Source: Peptacetobacter sp900550335 (GTDB lineage: Bacteria > Bacillota > Clostridia > Peptostreptococcales > Peptostreptococcaceae). Taken from it: a DNA stretch of 64,000 bases. Position 1 is the stretch's first letter, and each line of letters opens with the position of its first letter. Shown in pieces: positions 7,985-17,576 of this stretch. The notes beneath the pieces were generated by a model, which searched no databases, was not told where the DNA came from, and worked only from the letters and a program-made list of their open reading frames with translations. Where the stretch lies: assembly GCF_047528295.1 (NCBI RefSeq), contig NZ_CP180001.1, positions 1,240,001-1,304,000 on the forward strand. Direction: 5' to 3'. The translations under genes and the position numbers were made by a program.

Positions 7985-8023
7985 AAAATGCCTATGAGAT
8001 TGGTTTTTCATAGGCATTTTTTT
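7985..8023 (+). terminator. Terminator after the zinc-ribbon gene
   Basis: AAAATGCCTATGA pairs perfectly with TCATAGGCATTTT, followed by more T. It ends the efp transcript. Confidence 0.9.
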
Positions 8024-8100
8024 GTGATACAATTAATCATAGAAATGCACGGAGAAATTTGATAAAATCGAAATTTATCATAAAAATTGGAGGCAAAAGT

Positions 8101-8820
8101 ATGAAAATGAGAACTTTTAATGAAATAAAAGAAAATATAGACAAATTTGAAGAAGTGATAGGTTATAAATTTAATAATAGAGAATGTATATTAGAAGCTT
8201 TAACACATAGTTCTTATTCAAATGAAAATAAAAAATTTAAATACAATGAAAGAATGGAATTTTTAGGGGACTCAGTCCTTGGATTAGTAATAAGTGACCA
8301 CATATTTAAAAAGGAAACAGGAGTTCCAGAAGGTGAGCTTACAAAATTAAGAGCTAATATAGTTTGTGAAGGTTCTCTTAGTGAAGCAGCTAAGAACATA
8401 AATTTAGGAGATTACATACTTTTAGGTAGAGGTGAAGAAGCTACAGGTGGTAGAGAGAGAAAATCTATACTTGCAGATGCTTTTGAAGCCGTTATAGCAG
8501 CGATATACTTAGATGGTGGAATAGAAAATGCGTCTAAATTTATACTAGCGAACCTTTCTGATATAATAAAAGATTCAATAGACGGAAAAATATTTAGAGA
8601 TTATAAAACTCAGCTTCAGGAAGAAATACAGAAAAATGGAGCTAGCAATATATGGTATAGATTAATAGATGAAGATGGTCCAGACCACAATAAAACATTT
8701 ATAATGATGGTTGGTGTGGATGAAAAAGAGCTAGGTGTAGGAAAAGGTAAGAGCAAAAAAGAAGCAGAACAGGCTGCGGCAAAGGCGGCTATTTCAAATT
8801 TAATAGATAATGAAAGATAG
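8101..8820 (+). CDS. rnc: Ribonuclease III
   Basis: RNase III cuts double-stranded RNA, including rRNA precursors. The 239-residue protein has the signature NERMEFLGDSVLGL with metal-binding acidic residues, a second acidic site in DAFEAVIAAIYLDGG, and a C-terminal double-stranded RNA-binding domain (about residues 165-239, ending GKSKKEAEQAAAKAA). I chose the ATG preceded by GGAGG; the upstream in-frame TTG would add 14 residues without a ribosome site. It is followed by a radical SAM gene and smc, a common arrangement in Clostridia. Confidence 0.96.
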   Translation: MKMRTFNEIKENIDKFEEVIGYKFNNRECILEALTHSSYSNENKKFKYNERMEFLGDSVLGLVISDHIFKKETGVPEGELTKLRANIVCEGSLSEAAKNINLGDYILLGRGEEATGGRERKSILADAFEAVIAAIYLDGGIENASKFILANLSDIIKDSIDGKIFRDYKTQLQEEIQKNGASNIWYRLIDEDGPDHNKTFIMMVGVDEKELGVGKGKSKKEAEQAAAKAAISNLIDNER

Positions 8821-8830
8821 GTGAATGTAG

Positions 8831-9895
8831 ATGAAAAAAAGAATAATACCTATTTTCGTACCACATCAAGGATGTCCTAATGATTGTATATTCTGCAATC
8901 AGAAGAAGATAACAGGGGTTTGTACTACAGTTACCCCAGAAATAGTTAGGGATATAATAGAAGAATGTCTTCCAACAATAGATGAGGATGCTGAAGTTGA
9001 AATAGCATTCTTTGGTGGAAGCTTTACTGCAATAGATATGGATATACAGAGAAGCCTTTTATCAGTTGCTAAGGAATATAAGGATAGAGGTATAGTAAAA
9101 GATATAAGAATGTCTACTAGGCCTGACTGTATAACAGATGAAATACTAGAAATGGTAAAATCTTATGGAACAACAATAATAGAGCTTGGAGTTCAGTCAT
9201 TAGATGAGAGAGTTCTTTTAGACAGTATAAGAGGACATAACTCAGATGTAGTTTATAAAAGTGCTGAAATGATAAAAAAACATGGAATAAATCTAGGACT
9301 TCAGATGATGGTAGGGCTTCCTAGCGACTCTGAGGAAAAATGTTTATTTACAGCTAGAGAATTTATAAAAATGAATCCATTCTGTGTAAGAATCTACCCA
9401 ACATTAGTAATAAAAGAAACTGGTCTTGAAAGACGGCTTGAATCTGGAGCATATAAACCTTTCACACTAGAAGAAAGTATAGGAATAGTTAAAAAACTAC
9501 TTGTTTTATATTATATGAACAATATAAATGTAATAAGAGTTGGACTTCAAGCAACTGACGATATACAGCTAGGAAAAGATGTTATAGATGGACCTTATCA
9601 TCCAGCTTTTAGAGAGCTTGTAGAATCTGAAATGATAAGAGACTATATTATGTATGTTGCGGAATCTAATAATGAAAAAAATATAACTTTAGGTGTAAAT
9701 AAGAAAAATATATCTAAATGTATAGGAAATAAAAAATCTAATGTAAATTATCTAAAATCTAAGGAAATAAATTTAAAAGTTAGAGAAGAGGATATGGAAG
9801 TAGATAAATTTAGATTCTATGGAGAAAATGGATTAATAGCAGAGATTTCTGTTGATGAAATAAATAAAAAATTATTAGAAATATATGGTTTATAA
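8831..9895 (+). CDS. Elp3-like radical SAM protein lacking the acetyltransferase domain
   Basis: The motif QGCPNDCIFCNQ provides the radical SAM cluster cysteines C15, C19 and C22 (CX3CX2C). FFGGSFTAI and VRIYPTLVIKETGL resemble the catalytic barrel of Elp3-type proteins. At 354 residues it lacks the C-terminal GNAT domain of full Elp3, so tRNA-uridine carboxymethylation by the standard route is unlikely. The substrate is unknown. The gene is fixed between rnc and smc in related Clostridia as I recall, which hints at an RNA-related task. The start is an ATG ten bases after the rnc stop, with GGTGAA before it. Codon 202 is CGG. Confidence 0.85.
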   Translation: MKKRIIPIFVPHQGCPNDCIFCNQKKITGVCTTVTPEIVRDIIEECLPTIDEDAEVEIAFFGGSFTAIDMDIQRSLLSVAKEYKDRGIVKDIRMSTRPDCITDEILEMVKSYGTTIIELGVQSLDERVLLDSIRGHNSDVVYKSAEMIKKHGINLGLQMMVGLPSDSEEKCLFTAREFIKMNPFCVRIYPTLVIKETGLERRLESGAYKPFTLEESIGIVKKLLVLYYMNNINVIRVGLQATDDIQLGKDVIDGPYHPAFRELVESEMIRDYIMYVAESNNEKNITLGVNKKNISKCIGNKKSNVNYLKSKEINLKVREEDMEVDKFRFYGENGLIAEISVDEINKKLLEIYGL

Positions 9896-10015
9896 AATAA
9901 ATTTAGAAAGTATATTTTTAAATTATAGGATTTATTATAAAGAAAATAAAAGTAAATGCTTTATTAGAAATAAAATATATGATTTAGAAAATAGATTAAG
10001 AGAGGAGATGAGTAC

Positions 10016-13000
10016 ATGTATTTAAAAGAGCTCGAATTAAAAGGGTTCAAATCATTTCCAGAAAAAACAGATATAGTATTTAAAAATGGTATAACAGCTA
10101 TAGTTGGACCAAATGGTAGTGGAAAAAGTAATATATCTGATGCTGTGAGATGGGTTTTGGGAGAACAGAGTATAAAAAGTCTGAGAGGAGATAAACTAGA
10201 GGACGTAATATTTGCTGGATCAGACAAGAAAAAACCTATGAACTACTGTGAAGTATCTCTTACTATTGATAATTCAGACGGTGAAATAGAGATAGATTTT
10301 ACTGAGCTGACAATAAAAAGAAGAGCTTATAGAAATGGAGAAAGTCAGTTCTTTTTAAATGGGAAACCATGTAGATTAAAGGACATCAAGGAATTGTTCT
10401 TAGATACAGGTATAGGAAAAGACAGCTACTCTATAATAGAACAGGGAAAAGTAGATGAAATACTTAGCAATAATCCATTGGTTAGAAGAAAAGTATTTGA
10501 CGAAGCCTGTGGAATAGCTAAATACAGATACAAAAAACAGGAAGCTGAAAGAAATCTTAAAAATACAGCAGAAAACTTAGAGAGAATAAACGATATTTAT
10601 ATAGAAATAGAAAAACAGATAAATCCATTAAAGAATCAGAAAGAAAAAGCGGAAAAATTCTTGGAAATATCTGGGAGACTTAAAGAATTAGAAATAAATA
10701 ATTTTTTAAGAGAGATAAATAAAATAGATAAAGAAGCTAAGGAAATAAAAATAACACTAGAAGAGAGCGAAAAAAAGATAAATACTAGTGAAGAAAAAAA
10801 TAAAGCTTTAGAAAAAGAATATGAAGATTTTAAATTAGAATCAGAAGTTATTGATGAGGAGATTGAAAAGGAAAATGAGTACTTATCTTCTCTTAAAGAG
10901 GTAATTGCACAGAAAGAGTCAGAGATAAACCTTATTACAGAAAAAAGTAATAATAAAAAGAATGATATAGAAAGAAAAAAAGACGAAATATCTAAGTTAA
11001 GCAGTTTATCTGAAAAAAATGATGAGGATAAAAAGGAAAATCTTCAAAAAATAGAAATCTTAAATGCAAAAAAAGAAGAATTAGAAGCTAACTTAGAGAA
11101 AAAAGGCTCTAAAAATAAGGAGCAGAAAGAAAATATAGACTGTCTTGAAAAAACAATAGATGAATTGAAAGATAATATGATTAAGTTATTAAATGAAAAG
11201 CAGACTATATCTAACAATGTTTCCTCTCTTGAAGCCAATAGAGATAATATGAATCAAAGATGGCAGACAATAGACGAAACAACTGATGAAAATGAAAAAA
11301 ATATAAAAAATACTTCTAAGTTAATAGAAACAGAAAATGACGAATTAAAGGATATAACTTCTAAATTTGAAGATGTAGATAAAAATATATTAGGTAATGC
11401 AGAAAAAATAGAAAACTTATCTAAAGAAATATCGGATTTAGAAAAAAATATAACTGATAATAAGTACGAATTAAACGAGTTTAAATCTAAAAAGAAAATA
11501 TATGTTGAAATGGAAAATCAATATGAAGGATTTAATCGAGGGGTAAAAGAAGTATTAAAAAATAAAAAATTAAAAGGAATTGATGGAGCAGTAGCACAGG
11601 TTATATCAGTTTCTGAAAAATACGAGAAGGCTATAGAATCATCTCTTGCAGCAGCTATGCAGAATATAATAACAGAAGACGAGCAGAGTGCTAAGGAAGC
11701 TATAGAATTCTTAAAGAAAACAGAGGGTGGAAGAGTTACATTCCTTCCTTTAAATGTAGTTAGCTCTAATTTAATAGATTTAAAAGATGTAAAATCAAAA
11801 GTTGAGCCAATAGGTATAGCATCTGATTTAGTAGAATTTGATGAAAAATACAGAAACATAGTAGAAAGTTTACTTGGTAAAACTGTAGTTATTGAGGATA
11901 TAGATCAGGCAATACAGTTTGCAAGGGATACAAAGTATAAGTTGAAAATAGCTACTCTTGATGGAGAAATACTAAAACCTGGTGGATCAATAACTGGTGG
12001 TAGTATAAAAAATAGTGGCAATCTATTATCTAGAAAGAGAATTATAAGTGAGTACTCAGAAAAGATAGATATGCTTTCTGAAAGTATAGAGAAGGAAGAG
12101 TCAAGCCTTAAATCTTTAAAAGAAGATAAAACTAATTTATACACTGAAAAAGATAAGCTAGTATCTGAAAAGAACTCTATAGAAAAAGATATTCTTCTAA
12201 AAAAAGCAGAGATAAAAAAATTAGAGGAAAAAATTGTAGAATATAAGACTAATATAGAAAAATTAGAAAGAGAAAAGGAAAGTATTAGCTCTAATATGGA
12301 ATATACTATATCTAAATTAAATTCTGCAAATAAAGAAATTGAGGAAATAGATAAAAAATCCGAAAAATCTAGGGAAGAAGTTGAAAAATTAAATAGAGAA
12401 CTAGAAGAAGGTAAGAGTTTATACGACAAAGAAAGAAAAGATTTTGAAGAATTAAATATAGAGTTAGTAAATTTAAATAATGAATTAAAATCTTTAGACT
12501 CTAATACTAATAGGATTTCTATGGAAAATGAAAATACTGTTATAAAAATAGAAGGTATGAAAAAAGAAATAGAATCGGATTTAAAAGATGTAGGAGAATT
12601 TGAAGAAAGGATAAAAGCTGAAGAAGTAGAAAAGGCTAATGTCCAAAAGGAACATCTTGAAGCTAGTAGAATATTAGAGGATAAGAGAATAAAAAGAGCT
12701 GAATTAAAAAATGCTATAGATGAAAAAACAAAAGAAATAAAAAGAAATGAAAGAGAAGTTTCTGAGTTTAAAGAAGAGCTATACAAGATTAATTCTAAGC
12801 TAGAAAGATTTAAATCTAATAGAGAAAATTATTTAAATAAGATATTTGAACAATATGATATGACATTTATGCAGGCATCAGAGCTTAGAAATGATGAGCT
12901 TCAGATAAGTAAAAAAGAAATAGAAACTTTAAAAAGAGAAAAAAGAAGTATTGGAAGTGTCAATTTAGATTCTATAGAAGAATATAAGGAAACTAAGGAA

Positions 13001-13570
13001 AGATACGACCTTTATAGTAGTCAAAAGGCGGATTTAGAAGAATCTATTTCTGGAATAACTAAGCTTATAAAAGAATTAGAGCATAATATGAAAATAGAAT
13101 TTGTTGAAAAATTTGAAGAGATTTCAAATAATTTTAAAGAAGTTTATAAAAAATTATTTGGTGGAGGAACAGGAGCGTTGACTATAGCTGATAAGGAAAA
13201 TATCCTAGAAAGCGATATAATCATAACAGCTCAGCCACCAGGTAAGAAAATGAAAAATATAAATCTTCTATCAGGTGGGGAAAAGGCACTTACAGCAATA
13301 TGTATATTATTTGCTATAATTATTTCTCGACCTACACCATTCTGTATACTAGACGAAATCGAGGCACCTCTTGATGATATAAACGTATATAGATTTGGAG
13401 AATTTTTAAAAGAATTATCGCAGGATACCCAGTTCATAGCTGTTACACATAGAAGAGGTACTATGGAAGCAGCAGAATATATTTACGGGGTTACAATGCA
13501 GGAAAGAGCAATATCAAAAATAATAAGTCTAAAACTTCAAGAGGCAGAAAAATTTGCAGGTCTTATATAA
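10016..13570 (+). CDS. smc: Chromosome segregation protein SMC
   Basis: SMC is the long-armed ATPase of the bacterial condensin and works with ScpA and ScpB, encoded at 55.7-56.9 kb. The 1184 residues follow the family plan: Walker A GPNGSGKSN (from G31), a coiled-coil arm, a globular hinge (about residues 510-660, with GGSITGGS), a returning coiled coil, and a C-terminal head with LSGGEKA (S1086) and Walker B CILDEIEAPLDD. The ATG follows GAGGAG. The coding stretch is very rich in Lys/Glu/Asn, as expected for a coiled coil. The long reverse-strand frames over it are artefacts of this composition. Confidence 0.97.
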   Translation: MYLKELELKGFKSFPEKTDIVFKNGITAIVGPNGSGKSNISDAVRWVLGEQSIKSLRGDKLEDVIFAGSDKKKPMNYCEVSLTIDNSDGEIEIDFTELTIKRRAYRNGESQFFLNGKPCRLKDIKELFLDTGIGKDSYSIIEQGKVDEILSNNPLVRRKVFDEACGIAKYRYKKQEAERNLKNTAENLERINDIYIEIEKQINPLKNQKEKAEKFLEISGRLKELEINNFLREINKIDKEAKEIKITLEESEKKINTSEEKNKALEKEYEDFKLESEVIDEEIEKENEYLSSLKEVIAQKESEINLITEKSNNKKNDIERKKDEISKLSSLSEKNDEDKKENLQKIEILNAKKEELEANLEKKGSKNKEQKENIDCLEKTIDELKDNMIKLLNEKQTISNNVSSLEANRDNMNQRWQTIDETTDENEKNIKNTSKLIETENDELKDITSKFEDVDKNILGNAEKIENLSKEISDLEKNITDNKYELNEFKSKKKIYVEMENQYEGFNRGVKEVLKNKKLKGIDGAVAQVISVSEKYEKAIESSLAAAMQNIITEDEQSAKEAIEFLKKTEGGRVTFLPLNVVSSNLIDLKDVKSKVEPIGIASDLVEFDEKYRNIVESLLGKTVVIEDIDQAIQFARDTKYKLKIATLDGEILKPGGSITGGSIKNSGNLLSRKRIISEYSEKIDMLSESIEKEESSLKSLKEDKTNLYTEKDKLVSEKNSIEKDILLKKAEIKKLEEKIVEYKTNIEKLEREKESISSNMEYTISKLNSANKEIEEIDKKSEKSREEVEKLNRELEEGKSLYDKERKDFEELNIELVNLNNELKSLDSNTNRISMENENTVIKIEGMKKEIESDLKDVGEFEERIKAEEVEKANVQKEHLEASRILEDKRIKRAELKNAIDEKTKEIKRNEREVSEFKEELYKINSKLERFKSNRENYLNKIFEQYDMTFMQASELRNDELQISKKEIETLKREKRSIGSVNLDSIEEYKETKERYDLYSSQKADLEESISGITKLIKELEHNMKIEFVEKFEEISNNFKEVYKKLFGGGTGALTIADKENILESDIIITAQPPGKKMKNINLLSGGEKALTAICILFAIIISRPTPFCILDEIEAPLDDINVYRFGEFLKELSQDTQFIAVTHRRGTMEAAEYIYGVTMQERAISKIISLKLQEAEKFAGLI

Positions 13571-13595
13571 AGTTTTGGAGATTGGAGGCGGAAAT

Positions 13596-15002
13596 TTGTT
13601 TAAGAAGTTATTTGGTTTTGGAAAGAAAAAAGAGGAAACTAATGTAGAAGAGGTGGTTTCTAAGGAAGAATTAGAAGAAGTTAAGGAATCTGAATTAGAA
13701 AAAGAAGATGTTAAAGAAAATGATGAGAGATTTTTAGAAACATTAGAGTCAGAAAAAGAAGAAGAAGCAAAGGTAGAGGTTAAAGATGATTTATCTGTTG
13801 AAACTGATGTTGAACCAGAAGTATCAGAAGATAATGAATCAAAAGCAAGTGAATGCGAAGAGATAAATGCTGTTTTAGATGAAGAAGGTGTTTCTATATT
13901 TGAGGAAACTGTTGCAGAAGTAGAAGCAAAGCCTGAAAAAGAGGAAGTTTCTGAAATTGCGGAAGAGGTAGAAATAGAGGAAATAGAATCCACTGAAGAA
14001 GCAGAAGTTATAGAGGAAACAGAGGTTATAGAAGAAATAGAAGTTGTGGAAGAACCTAATGAAGGTAGAGAAAAACCTGCTGCTAAAAAAGAAGGTTTAT
14101 TTGCTAGATTAAAACGGGGACTTACAAAAGCTAAACAGGGAATAACTGATAGAATTGATGAGGTTTTAAAATCTTATACAAGTGTAGATGAAGAGTTATT
14201 CGAGGATTTAGAGGAAGTTCTTATAACAGCAGATGTTGGTGTTAATACTACTATGCAGATAATAGACGATTTAAATGATAGAGTTAGAAGCAAAAAAATA
14301 ACAGATCCAATGGCTGTTAGAGAAGAATTAAAAGAAATAGTAGAAGAAATCTTATCTAAAGGAAATTCTAAACTAGATGTTGAGCCTTCTCCAGCAATTA
14401 TAATAATGGTTGGTGTAAATGGTGTTGGAAAAACAACTACAATAGGTAAGTTAGCTCTTAGATATAAATCTGAAGGAAAGAAAGTTATGCTAGCTGCAGC
14501 GGATACATTCAGAGCAGCTGCTACAGAACAACTTGATATATGGGCTAAGAGAACTAATACAGAAATAGTAAAACATCATGAAGGTGCAGATCCAGGTGCT
14601 GTTGTATTCGATGCAATAAAAGCAGCAAAAGCAAGAAAGACAGATGTGCTTATATGCGATACTGCAGGTAGACTTCATAACAAAGCTAACTTAATGAATG
14701 AGTTAGGTAAGATATTCAAAATAATAGATAAAGAATTCCCAGAAGCTAAGAAGGAAGTACTTTTAGTTGTAGATGCTACTACAGGACAGAATGCAGTAGT
14801 TCAGGCTAAGAGCTTCAAAGAAGTTGCAGATATAACAGGAATAGTTCTTACTAAACTAGACGGAACTGCAAAAGGTGGGGTTGTACTAGCTGTTAAATCA
14901 GAGGTAGATGTTCCTGTAAAATTAATAGGTGTTGGAGAAAAAGCAGAAGATCTTCAAGATTTCGATGCTAGAGAATTTACAGCAGCTTTATTTGGGAATT
15001 AA
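13596..15002 (+). CDS. ftsY: Signal recognition particle receptor FtsY
   Basis: FtsY is the membrane-associated GTPase that receives SRP-bound ribosomes. A TTG start preceded by GGAGGCGG gives the typical opening MFKKLFGFGKKKEE; the more upstream TTG overlaps smc and lacks a ribosome site. Residues about 20-165 form an unusually long glutamate-rich acidic domain with EVIEE-type repeats. The NG domain follows, with G1 GVNGVGKTTT (from G273), DTAGR and TKLDG. Codon 174 (LK-x-GLTKAK, at the start of the N domain) is CGG. Its partner Ffh is encoded 0.6 kb downstream. Confidence 0.95.
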   Translation: MFKKLFGFGKKKEETNVEEVVSKEELEEVKESELEKEDVKENDERFLETLESEKEEEAKVEVKDDLSVETDVEPEVSEDNESKASECEEINAVLDEEGVSIFEETVAEVEAKPEKEEVSEIAEEVEIEEIESTEEAEVIEETEVIEEIEVVEEPNEGREKPAAKKEGLFARLKRGLTKAKQGITDRIDEVLKSYTSVDEELFEDLEEVLITADVGVNTTMQIIDDLNDRVRSKKITDPMAVREELKEIVEEILSKGNSKLDVEPSPAIIIMVGVNGVGKTTTIGKLALRYKSEGKKVMLAAADTFRAAATEQLDIWAKRTNTEIVKHHEGADPGAVVFDAIKAAKARKTDVLICDTAGRLHNKANLMNELGKIFKIIDKEFPEAKKEVLLVVDATTGQNAVVQAKSFKEVADITGIVLTKLDGTAKGGVVLAVKSEVDVPVKLIGVGEKAEDLQDFDAREFTAALFGN

Positions 15003-15069
15003 TATAAGTTACAAATAAAAGATATTAAATAAAAATAGTACTTAAATGTCAAAATTTCAATAAAAACCG

Positions 15070-15098
15070 TTGACAAGAGAGGTCTTATAATATAAAAT
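15070..15098 (+). promoter_or_regulatory. Candidate promoter for ylxM-ffh
   Basis: TTGACA (15070-15075) and TAAAAT (15093-15098) are 17 bp apart. The first arm of the 12-bp inverted repeat described below lies inside the spacer, so that repeat may act at the DNA level. Confidence 0.55.
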
Positions 15099-15178
15099 AC
15101 AATAGTAGTGTAAAGTACTTAACCTTTACAGATACAAAAATCATAAAAAATGGTTTGTATTTAATAATTATAAGACCT
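15080..15178 (+). ncRNA. Putative three-way-junction structure between ftsY and ylxM
   Basis: AGGTCTTATAAT (15080-15091) and ATTATAAGACCT (15167-15178) are perfect inverted repeats. Between them are two hairpins: TGTAAAG/CTTTACA (15109-15115 with 15124-15130), and ATACAAA/TTTGTAT (15132-15138 with 15154-15160). The second continues after a two-base bulge with TCAT/ATGG around an A5 loop. Together they form a compact three-way junction of about 99 nt ahead of the SRP operon. No U run follows, so it is not a simple terminator. It does not resemble SRP RNA. Its role is unknown. Confidence 0.45.
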
Positions 15179-15215
15179 TATTCGTGAACTTAATAATTAT
15201 TCAGGAAGTGACAAA

Positions 15216-15584
15216 ATGAATTTGGAGAAGATGATAGAAGTTGGACAACTGTTCGAGGTTTACAAAAACCTTCTTACAGACAAGCAAAAGGAAATAGTTT
15301 CTCTTTATTATGAAGAAGATTATTCCCTAGGAGAAATAAGTGAAAATCTAAATGTATCGAGACAGGGTGTGTACGATACACTTAAAAGAGCTGAGAAAGT
15401 AATGAAAGATTATGAACAGAAACTTCATCTTTTGTCAGAACTTCAGAAAAAAGATGAAACTGTAAAGAAAATGATAGAAAAAATTGTTGACTTTAAACAA
15501 GATTTATTGCACAATATAGATTGTGTCGATTTAATCCCTAAGCTAGATGAAATAGAAGACTTATGTAGGGGGATGATAGAATGA
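15216..15584 (+). CDS. ylxM: YlxM-family SRP-associated helix-turn-helix protein
   Basis: A 122-residue UPF0122 protein. Its first 60 residues look like a sigma-factor region 4 helix-turn-helix: LLTDKQKEIVSLYYEEDYS, then ISENLNVSRQGVYDTLKRAE. The C-terminal half is a charged helix. In streptococci the YlxM protein associates with SRP; the position directly before ffh, overlapping it by four bases (ATGA), supports co-translation with Ffh. A GGAAGTG ribosome site precedes the ATG. Confidence 0.9.
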   Translation: MNLEKMIEVGQLFEVYKNLLTDKQKEIVSLYYEEDYSLGEISENLNVSRQGVYDTLKRAEKVMKDYEQKLHLLSELQKKDETVKKMIEKIVDFKQDLLHNIDCVDLIPKLDEIEDLCRGMIE

Positions 15585-16942
15585 TATTTGAAGGATTATC
15601 TGATAAATTACAAAATGCTTTTGGTAAGCTTAGATCAAAAGGTAAACTTACTGAAAAAGATGTAAAAGATGCAATGAGAGAGGTTAAATTAGCTTTATTA
15701 GAAGCCGATGTTAACTTCAAAGTAGTAAAAGAATTTATTAAGAAAGTTCAAGAAAGATGTGTTGGACAGGAAGTTATGAAAAGTCTTACTCCTGGACAAC
15801 ATGTAATAAAAATAGTCAATGAAGAGCTTACTGCCTTAATGGGAGATGTTCAGAGTAAGATAATGATAGCATCAAAACCGCCTACAGTAGTTATGATGGT
15901 TGGTTTACAAGGGGCAGGTAAAACTACTACAGCAGGTAAATTAGGTGGATACTTTAAGAAACAAGGTAAAAAACCTTTATTAATCGCTTGTGACGTATAT
16001 AGACCAGCAGCGATAAAACAGTTACAGGTTGTAGGAGAAAAGCTAGATATACCGGTATTTGCTATGGGAGATAAAGAAAATCCAGTAAATATAGCAAAAG
16101 CAGGTCTAAGTCATGCTCAGAAAAATGGAAATGACTTAGTTATAATAGATACAGCTGGTAGACTTCATGTTGACGAAGTTCTTATGGAAGAACTTAAAAA
16201 CATAAAATCAGAAGTAAAACCTCATGAAATTCTTCTTACTGTCGATGCCATGACAGGACAGGATGCAGTAAATGTTGCTGAAAGTTTTAACGAGGCATTA
16301 GGTATAGATGGAGTAGTACTTACTAAGTTAGATGGTGATACAAGAGGTGGTGCAGCGCTATCAATAAGAGCTGTAACAAAGAAACCTATTAAATTTATAG
16401 GTATGGGTGAAAAATTAGATGATTTAGAACCTTTCCACCCAGATAGAATGGCATCGAGAATACTTGGTATGGGCGATGTTTTAAGTCTGATTGAAAAAGC
16501 TCAGGAAACAGTAGATTTAGAAAAAGCCAAAGAGCTTGAACAGAAAATGAGAAAACAGGAATTTGACTTTGAAGATTTACTAGATCAGTTTGAGCAGCTT
16601 AAAAAAATGGGTTCAATGGATAAGTTATTAGGCATGATGCCAGGAATGGCAAACATGAAAAATCAAATCGGCGATGTAGACTTACAGAATAACAAAGATA
16701 TGAAAAGAAGTATGGCTATAATTCAGTCGATGACAGTGGAGGAAAGAAGAAATCCTTCAATATTAAATGCTTCTAGAAAGAAAAGAATAGCAAAAGGAAG
16801 CGGAACATCAGTGCAGGAAGTAAACAGATTAATAAAACAGTTAAATGAAATGAAAAAAATGATGAAGATGTTTACTGGAATGACACAAGGCAAGGGTAAA
16901 AAGAAAAGGGGCGGTTTTGCCGGATTACCTTTTTTTAAATAA
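15581..16942 (+). CDS. ffh: Signal recognition particle protein Ffh
   Basis: Ffh is the SRP GTPase that binds signal sequences and SRP RNA. The 453 residues contain the N domain, the G domain with G1 GLQGAGKTTT (from G108), DTAGRL and TKLDGDTRGG, and a methionine-rich M domain (about residues 300-435) with the RNA-binding helix RIAKGSGTSVQEVN. It overlaps ylxM by four bases. The SRP RNA gene was not found in this window. Confidence 0.97.
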   Translation: MIFEGLSDKLQNAFGKLRSKGKLTEKDVKDAMREVKLALLEADVNFKVVKEFIKKVQERCVGQEVMKSLTPGQHVIKIVNEELTALMGDVQSKIMIASKPPTVVMMVGLQGAGKTTTAGKLGGYFKKQGKKPLLIACDVYRPAAIKQLQVVGEKLDIPVFAMGDKENPVNIAKAGLSHAQKNGNDLVIIDTAGRLHVDEVLMEELKNIKSEVKPHEILLTVDAMTGQDAVNVAESFNEALGIDGVVLTKLDGDTRGGAALSIRAVTKKPIKFIGMGEKLDDLEPFHPDRMASRILGMGDVLSLIEKAQETVDLEKAKELEQKMRKQEFDFEDLLDQFEQLKKMGSMDKLLGMMPGMANMKNQIGDVDLQNNKDMKRSMAIIQSMTVEERRNPSILNASRKKRIAKGSGTSVQEVNRLIKQLNEMKKMMKMFTGMTQGKGKKKRGGFAGLPFFK

Positions 16943-16982
16943 TAAAAAATAAAAATAGAAAAAATTTTCGGAGGTGGCTGTA

Positions 16983-17234
16983 ATGGCAGTTAAAATAAGA
17001 TTAAAAAGAATGGGAGCAAACAAAAAACCTTTCTACAGAATAGTAGTAGCAGACTCTAGAGCTCCAAGAGATGGTAAATTCATAGAAGAAATAGGATACT
17101 ACAACCCAGTAGTAGAACCAAAAGTATTAAAAATAAACAACGAAAGCGCTGAAAAATGGTTAGCTACAGGTGCTCAGCCAACAGAAACTGTTAAAAAATT
17201 ATTAGAACAGAACGGTGTTAAAACTTCTAAATAA
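16983..17234 (+). CDS. rpsP: 30S ribosomal protein S16
   Basis: The 83-residue protein MAVKIRLKRMGANKKPFYR is canonical S16, ending at EQNGVKTSK. The ATG is the one after the GGAGGTGG ribosome site; the in-frame GTG nine bases upstream is part of that site. It begins the classic rpsP-khpA-rimM-trmD-rplS ribosome-maturation cluster. Confidence 0.97.
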   Translation: MAVKIRLKRMGANKKPFYRIVVADSRAPRDGKFIEEIGYYNPVVEPKVLKINNESAEKWLATGAQPTETVKKLLEQNGVKTSK

Positions 17235-17254
17235 TAAACGGGAGATGTAAAACT

Positions 17255-17485
17255 ATGATAAAAGAGCTAGTTGTAGATATAGCTAAGGCTCTAGTTGATA
17301 ACCCAGATGAAGTAGTAGTAAGTGTTTCAGAAGAAAAGGATGAAATAATCCTAAAACTTACTGTTGCTCCAGACGATATGGGAAAGGTTATCGGAAAACA
17401 GGGAAGAATAGCAAAAGCTATCAGAACTGTAGTTAGATCCGTTGCAAATAAAGAGAAAATAAAAGTATCTCTTGAAATAGTATAA
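17255..17485 (+). CDS. khpA: KH-domain RNA-binding protein KhpA
   Basis: This is a single KH domain of 76 residues with the loop GKVIGKQGRIAKAIRTVV. KhpA (YlqC) binds RNA and, in Gram-positive cocci, works with KhpB in cell-size control. The position after rpsP is conserved in Firmicutes. A terminator directly follows, so rimM and trmD need a separate promoter or read-through. Confidence 0.95.
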   Translation: MIKELVVDIAKALVDNPDEVVVSVSEEKDEIILKLTVAPDDMGKVIGKQGRIAKAIRTVVRSVANKEKIKVSLEIV

Positions 17486-17488
17486 GTT

Positions 17489-17516
17489 GGATTAGGTCTT
17501 ATGGCCTAATCCTTTT
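17489..17516 (+). terminator. Terminator after khpA
   Basis: GGATTAGG pairs with CCTAATCC, plus inner G-C pairing, and is followed by five T. Confidence 0.85.
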
Positions 17517-17576
17517 TAATAACCTTTTATAATAGCAAAACAAACTAGAACTTACAAAAAGATTAAGGTGGATATT

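Noticed and set aside
11905..12786. A 293-codon reverse-strand frame opposite smc
   Set aside because: It is a Ser/Phe/Leu-rich mirror of the Lys/Glu-rich coiled coil, lacks a ribosome site and lies wholly inside smc.
13529..13993. A Ser/Thr-rich 154-codon reverse frame opposite ftsY
   Set aside because: It mirrors the glutamate repeats of the FtsY acidic domain and has no independent support.
15080..15178. SRP (4.5S/scRNA) gene before ffh
   Set aside because: The folded region lacks the conserved GGAA-type apical loop and the internal loop sequences of SRP RNA.
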